A stretch of 64,000 nt of DNA from contig CAZFLE010000003.1 in the NCBI GenBank assembly GCA_964519895.1, positions 85,142-149,141 of the forward strand, written 5' to 3'. Made by a program: the position numbers and the translations under genes. Below are positions 61,416 to 64,000 of this stretch, piece by piece (position 1 is the first letter of the stretch; each line of letters begins with the position of its first letter). This stretch comes from CAYFPX01 sp964519895. Lineage in GTDB: Bacteria > Myxococcota_A > UBA796 > CAJQPC01. The notes below the pieces were generated by a model that was given only the letters and a program-made list of their open reading frames with translations, had not been told where the DNA came from and ran no database searches.

Positions 61416-61427
61416 AGGCGGACCTTA
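61416..61427 (-). promoter_or_regulatory. Putative -10 box for a leaderless transcript
   Basis: On the minus strand TAAGGT, six bases (CCGCCT), then the ATG of the zinc-ribbon gene. Confidence 0.4.
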
Positions 61428-61487
61428 TCAGGTTCACCGGGGGATTCCGGGGATGGCAGACTGTCGGTCCCCGCCCGGGAGAACCGG

Positions 61488-62606
61488 CTGATCCTGTTCC
61501 TGCTCACCGTCGTCTCGGCTCTGTGGGCCCAGGAGCCCATCGACGCCGCGCCCGAGCCGCCTGAGACCGTGCAGGCGTCGGGCCCGACCCTGCTGGGCCT
61601 CAGGCTCCCCCAAGTCTCGGGACACGCTCCGCTGCCCGGGCCGCCTGTGGGCCTGTGGACCTATCGGGGCCTTCGTTCCAGCCACGGCTGGGCTCTGGAC
61701 CGCAAGACCGGCAGCATCGAGAACCTCCTCCCCTTCGGGGGCTCACCGGCCCGCCAATTCGCCTGGGAGTTCGGCACCGATCGCACCCGGCTGCTGCTGG
61801 CGATGCACCACGCGCCGCTCATGATCTGGCGCTCGAACGACTGGGCCGGGTGGCACCTTTTCACGGGCTCGGTGGGCATGCTCTTTGGCAACGACGTCCT
61901 GCGGGCTGGGCCGCACCTGACCGCCGGTCCGGTGGCCACGCTCGGGGTGGGGGGCCGGGTGGTGTGGGAGCCCTTGCGCATGGGCCACACCCGCATGGGG
62001 CCCGAGCTGGTCGTGACCCTCTACGCCCCCGGTGTCGGCGAGGCGATGCTCCTGTGGGGGTGGACCGTGCCGCGGGTGGTTCGCGGCGCCGAGGCCCTGC
62101 CCGAGCCCGCCAGCTGGGCCAAGGGCGCCCCGGGCTGCTCCCGGCTCACGCTGGGACTGGGCGTCGGAGGCACCGTCTTCTCGACCGAAGGGGCCTGGGA
62201 GTACGTGGGCACGTCGGCCAGCACCACCTGGCGGGGCTCTCCAGCCCTGGCGGTCACCTGTGAGACTCGGCAGGGCGCGGTGCGGCCCTTCGTGGGCGTC
62301 GACACGGCGCCCTACGCGTCGTACCTGGCGGATGGCGAGCCCGGACGAGGCCACCTGGCGGCGTTCACGGGGGGCGTGGTCTTTGGGGGGGACCGGGTGC
62401 GGACCGGGGTGCACGGCACGGCGGGCGCGCTCATCTTCGGGGTCGGTGGGCGGGTGCTGATCACCCCCTGGCAGGGCCGCGGCGGGGCCTGGCAGGGCAT
62501 CGAGCTGCGCGGGAGCCTGTTGCTTCCGGGGGCGCCGGTGGGGGAGGGGCTGGTGTTGTGGACGGTGGGGTGGGACGCGAGGGCCTATCGAAACAACCCA
62601 TCGTAG
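61488..62606 (+). CDS. Exported beta-rich protein, possible outer-membrane barrel
   Basis: About 370 residues. The frame is open from a TTG at 61383, but that start would overlap the opposite gene's start. The only good SD (GGGAG, 61477-61481) is six bases before CTG at 61488, which begins a signal peptide (LILFLLTVVSALWA). If CTG is not used, the start is unresolved. The mature part has alternating hydrophobic strands rich in Gly/Val/Thr (TLGVGGRVVWEPLRMG, LTLGLGVGGTVFSTEG, GTAGALIFGVGGRVLI), as in outer-membrane barrels. The family is not recognised. Its last 22 bp overlap the convergent gene. Confidence 0.65.
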   Translation: MILFLLTVVSALWAQEPIDAAPEPPETVQASGPTLLGLRLPQVSGHAPLPGPPVGLWTYRGLRSSHGWALDRKTGSIENLLPFGGSPARQFAWEFGTDRTRLLLAMHHAPLMIWRSNDWAGWHLFTGSVGMLFGNDVLRAGPHLTAGPVATLGVGGRVVWEPLRMGHTRMGPELVVTLYAPGVGEAMLLWGWTVPRVVRGAEALPEPASWAKGAPGCSRLTLGLGVGGTVFSTEGAWEYVGTSASTTWRGSPALAVTCETRQGAVRPFVGVDTAPYASYLADGEPGRGHLAAFTGGVVFGGDRVRTGVHGTAGALIFGVGGRVLITPWQGRGGAWQGIELRGSLLLPGAPVGEGLVLWTVGWDARAYRNNPS

Positions 62607-63499
62607 AAGTGCACCGCTTCATCCGTCACGAACGCCACCACGCTCCCATCCAGGCTGACGTCCACGGCCTTGGCGGGCACGGGCGTGTCGACCACGCCGC
62701 GGAGCTCGCCGGAGTCTGCGTCGAGCAGGACCAGTCCACCGGTCCCGTCCGGGTGGGCCACCGAGATCGCCGCGGTGCGGGCCGCGCCGCCGTCGGTGAT
62801 GGCCTGGACCACGCCGGGCACGTGGGCGGTCCAGCTGACCTGGCCCTGGGCATCGATGGCGACCACCTGGTCCGACCCCTGGTCAGCGGTGAAGAGCCAC
62901 GCGCTGACGGGATCCCAAGCCAGCAGCGCTGCGCCGCTCGCCTGGACCACGCTGCCGTCGGCGGACACGACCGCGATGCCAGAGTCGATCCCCACGAAGG
63001 CCTGGCCGGTCGCCGGGTCGACGTCGAAGGCGCCCGTGCAGGTTGCGTCCAGGGCCAGCTGGGCACCGGACTCCCAGGTGACCTGGCAGGCGTCGGTGGA
63101 GAGGGCCACCAGGTCGTCGTCGGAGAGCCGGGCCTGGTCGACGTCGGTGAGCTCGGTGTAGCGGGTCAGGTAGTCGCCCGTGCTCTTCTCGATGAGGACG
63201 ACGCTCTCCTCGAGCACCATGACCACCGTCTCGGGCCCCAGCTCGGACTCGCCGACGTCTTGGACCTCTTCGTCCTCGCCCTCCAGGTCCACGTCGCCAG
63301 TCACGTCGCCGTTGATGGTCTCGAAGGGGCAGTTGGTGCCGAACATGCCCGCGTGGCCGACCTGGCCGTCGGCGTGCAGGGCCACGCCGTGGACTCCGAT
63401 GTCCATGGTGCTGCGGTAGGCGATGACGCCGTCGGACTCGACCGCGGGGGCGCAGGCGATGAACAAGGAGGCGGCCAGGAGGGGGGACAGGCGGGTCAT
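62585..63499 (-). CDS. YVTN-like beta-propeller lipoprotein
   Basis: A 304-residue lipoprotein with leader RLSPLLAASLFIAC. Its repeats AFDVDPATGQAFVGIDSGIA, LLDADSGELRGVVDTPVPAK and AVDVSLDGSVVAFVTDEAVH are of the YVTN/40-residue propeller type. An acidic loop (DLEGEDEEVQD) is present. No enzyme motif is seen; binding or sensing is likely. TAGGGT (63523-63518) and GGAG precede the ATG. Confidence 0.8.
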   Translation of the reverse strand: MTRLSPLLAASLFIACAPAVESDGVIAYRSTMDIGVHGVALHADGQVGHAGMFGTNCPFETINGDVTGDVDLEGEDEEVQDVGESELGPETVVMVLEESVVLIEKSTGDYLTRYTELTDVDQARLSDDDLVALSTDACQVTWESGAQLALDATCTGAFDVDPATGQAFVGIDSGIAVVSADGSVVQASGAALLAWDPVSAWLFTADQGSDQVVAIDAQGQVSWTAHVPGVVQAITDGGAARTAAISVAHPDGTGGLVLLDADSGELRGVVDTPVPAKAVDVSLDGSVVAFVTDEAVHFYDGLFR

Positions 63500-63569
63500 G
63501 GGGCGCTCCAGGGGCTCACCCTACCTTGACCCGCCAGGGGCGCGGGATGGAAAGCGCCAGCCCCCTGCA

Positions 63570-64000
63570 TCACTGGGGAGTTCGGTACCCCTCCCCCTCC
63601 GACCAAGCACTCCAGCTCAGCCCCCGGTCCCGATACCGCACCCGCCAGCAGTGGTCCGTGTCCGCGGACAGACCCGTCACGGCCTGTCGCGTCAGGTCCA
63701 CCCCTGCGGCCAGGTCCTGGCCCCCGAAGCGGTCCTCGTGCTGCTGCCAGTGGTCGAAGACCGGATCGTCGAAGCCCGCACAGGACAAGGCGACCTGCCA
63801 GTGGCTGGCCCCGTGCAGGTCCCCGTCCGGATCGCGGAAGGCGCTGCCGACGAGATCGTCGCCAGAGCTCACCGCCGTCGGCGTCTCAGGGGGCAGGTCG
63901 TGGAGCCGGATGCGCACCCGGTCCCGCTCGACATTGTCCAGGGTCTCGGTGCCATCGCCCCGGCTCAGTCGCACCAATTCCAACGACGGGTCGTCACCGC
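63570..64000 (-). CDS. Exported-type beta-domain protein, N-terminus cut by window edge
   Basis: The frame is open to the right edge, so only the last ~143 residues are present and the TTG at 63983 is not a certain start. The visible part looks like fibronectin-III or similar Ig-like domains: LSADTDHCWRVRYRDRGLSWSAWSEGEGY has the Trp/Tyr pattern of an FN3 C-terminal strand pair. Two Cys may be bonded. The function cannot be given from this fragment. Confidence 0.65.
   Translation of the reverse strand, partial: GDDPSLELVRLSRGDGTETLDNVERDRVRIRLHDLPPETPTAVSSGDDLVGSAFRDPDGDLHGASHWQVALSCAGFDDPVFDHWQQHEDRFGGQDLAAGVDLTRQAVTGLSADTDHCWRVRYRDRGLSWSAWSEGEGYRTPQ

Noticed and set aside
1..64000. tRNA, rRNA, riboswitch and integrase/att features
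   Set aside because: I looked for conserved tRNA loops, rRNA blocks and mobile-element genes and saw none that I could support. A covariance-model scan would be decisive.

Overview
The window is about 70% GC, almost fully coding, and has no rRNA, tRNA, phage, transposase or CRISPR array that I could recognise. The gene content points to a Myxococcota-type (former delta-proteobacterial) chromosome. It has many giant Ser/Thr kinases fused to ATPase and TPR modules, many lipoproteins with Asp/Ser/Thr-rich linkers, FG-GAP/ASPIC-UnbV and MopE-like metal-binding repeat proteins, trypsin-like proteases with MYXO-CTERM-like tails (Cys, hydrophobic stretch, Arg cluster), and a Gld-type ABC exporter. 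The very acidic exported proteins suggest a Ca2+-rich or saline habitat; that is inference.

Layout. 1-6.5 kb: the end of a winged-helix/ATPase/TPR regulator, a cyclophilin lipoprotein, a HEAT lipoprotein and three tandem trypsin-like protease genes joined by TTGA stop/start overlaps. 6.5-19.2 kb: a signalling block with a REC-GGDEF-EAL regulator, a PP2C phosphatase and three consecutive Ser/Thr kinase-ATPase-TPR proteins. 19.2-22.6 kb: a metallo-beta-lactamase-fold lipoprotein, an FG-GAP/ASPIC-UnbV lipoprotein and a small lipoprotein. 22.6-23.4 kb: a non-coding segment built as a long imperfect inverted repeat. 23.4-28.1 kb: a four-gene Gld-like ABC operon with a clear promoter. 28.4-34.2 kb: an M14 carboxypeptidase, an HTTM membrane pair, a double cNMP-binding protein, a YbiT-like ABC-F protein and a DoxX-like protein. 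34.2-38.4 kb: aldehyde dehydrogenase, then an XPB-like helicase and a Bax1/DUF790-like nuclease, followed by two identical 98-bp nested-palindrome repeats. 38.6-48.8 kb: an unassigned three-gene exported operon, a Cys-rich lipoprotein, an SGNH/CE2-like protein without catalytic residues, an alpha/beta-hydrolase, a DUF4406-like protein, a GH2-like lipoprotein and a DUF5522 protein. 48.8-56.5 kb: a MopE-like repeat lipoprotein, an exported protein-arginine deiminase with intact catalytic residues, a HEAT protein and a large PKD-like/fibrinogen-domain lipoprotein. 56.8-64 kb: an Mpo1-like membrane protein, a PilZ protein, a Ser-Asp repeat lipoprotein, another FG-GAP lipoprotein, a zinc ribbon, a possible beta-barrel, a propeller lipoprotein and a protein cut by the right edge.

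Two habits recur. Genes in operons commonly overlap by ATGA, GTGA or TTGA. At least six genes that stand alone or lead an operon have a TANNNT-like -10 box (one variant is TAGGGC) exactly six bases before the start codon, which suggests leaderless transcripts. The GGDEF regulator and the PilZ protein are opposite ends of c-di-GMP signalling, and the PP2C phosphatase is the natural antagonist of the neighbouring kinases. No single novel system dominates. The best leads are the secreted arginine deiminase, the duplicated palindrome, the inverted-repeat segment, and the leaderless promoters.
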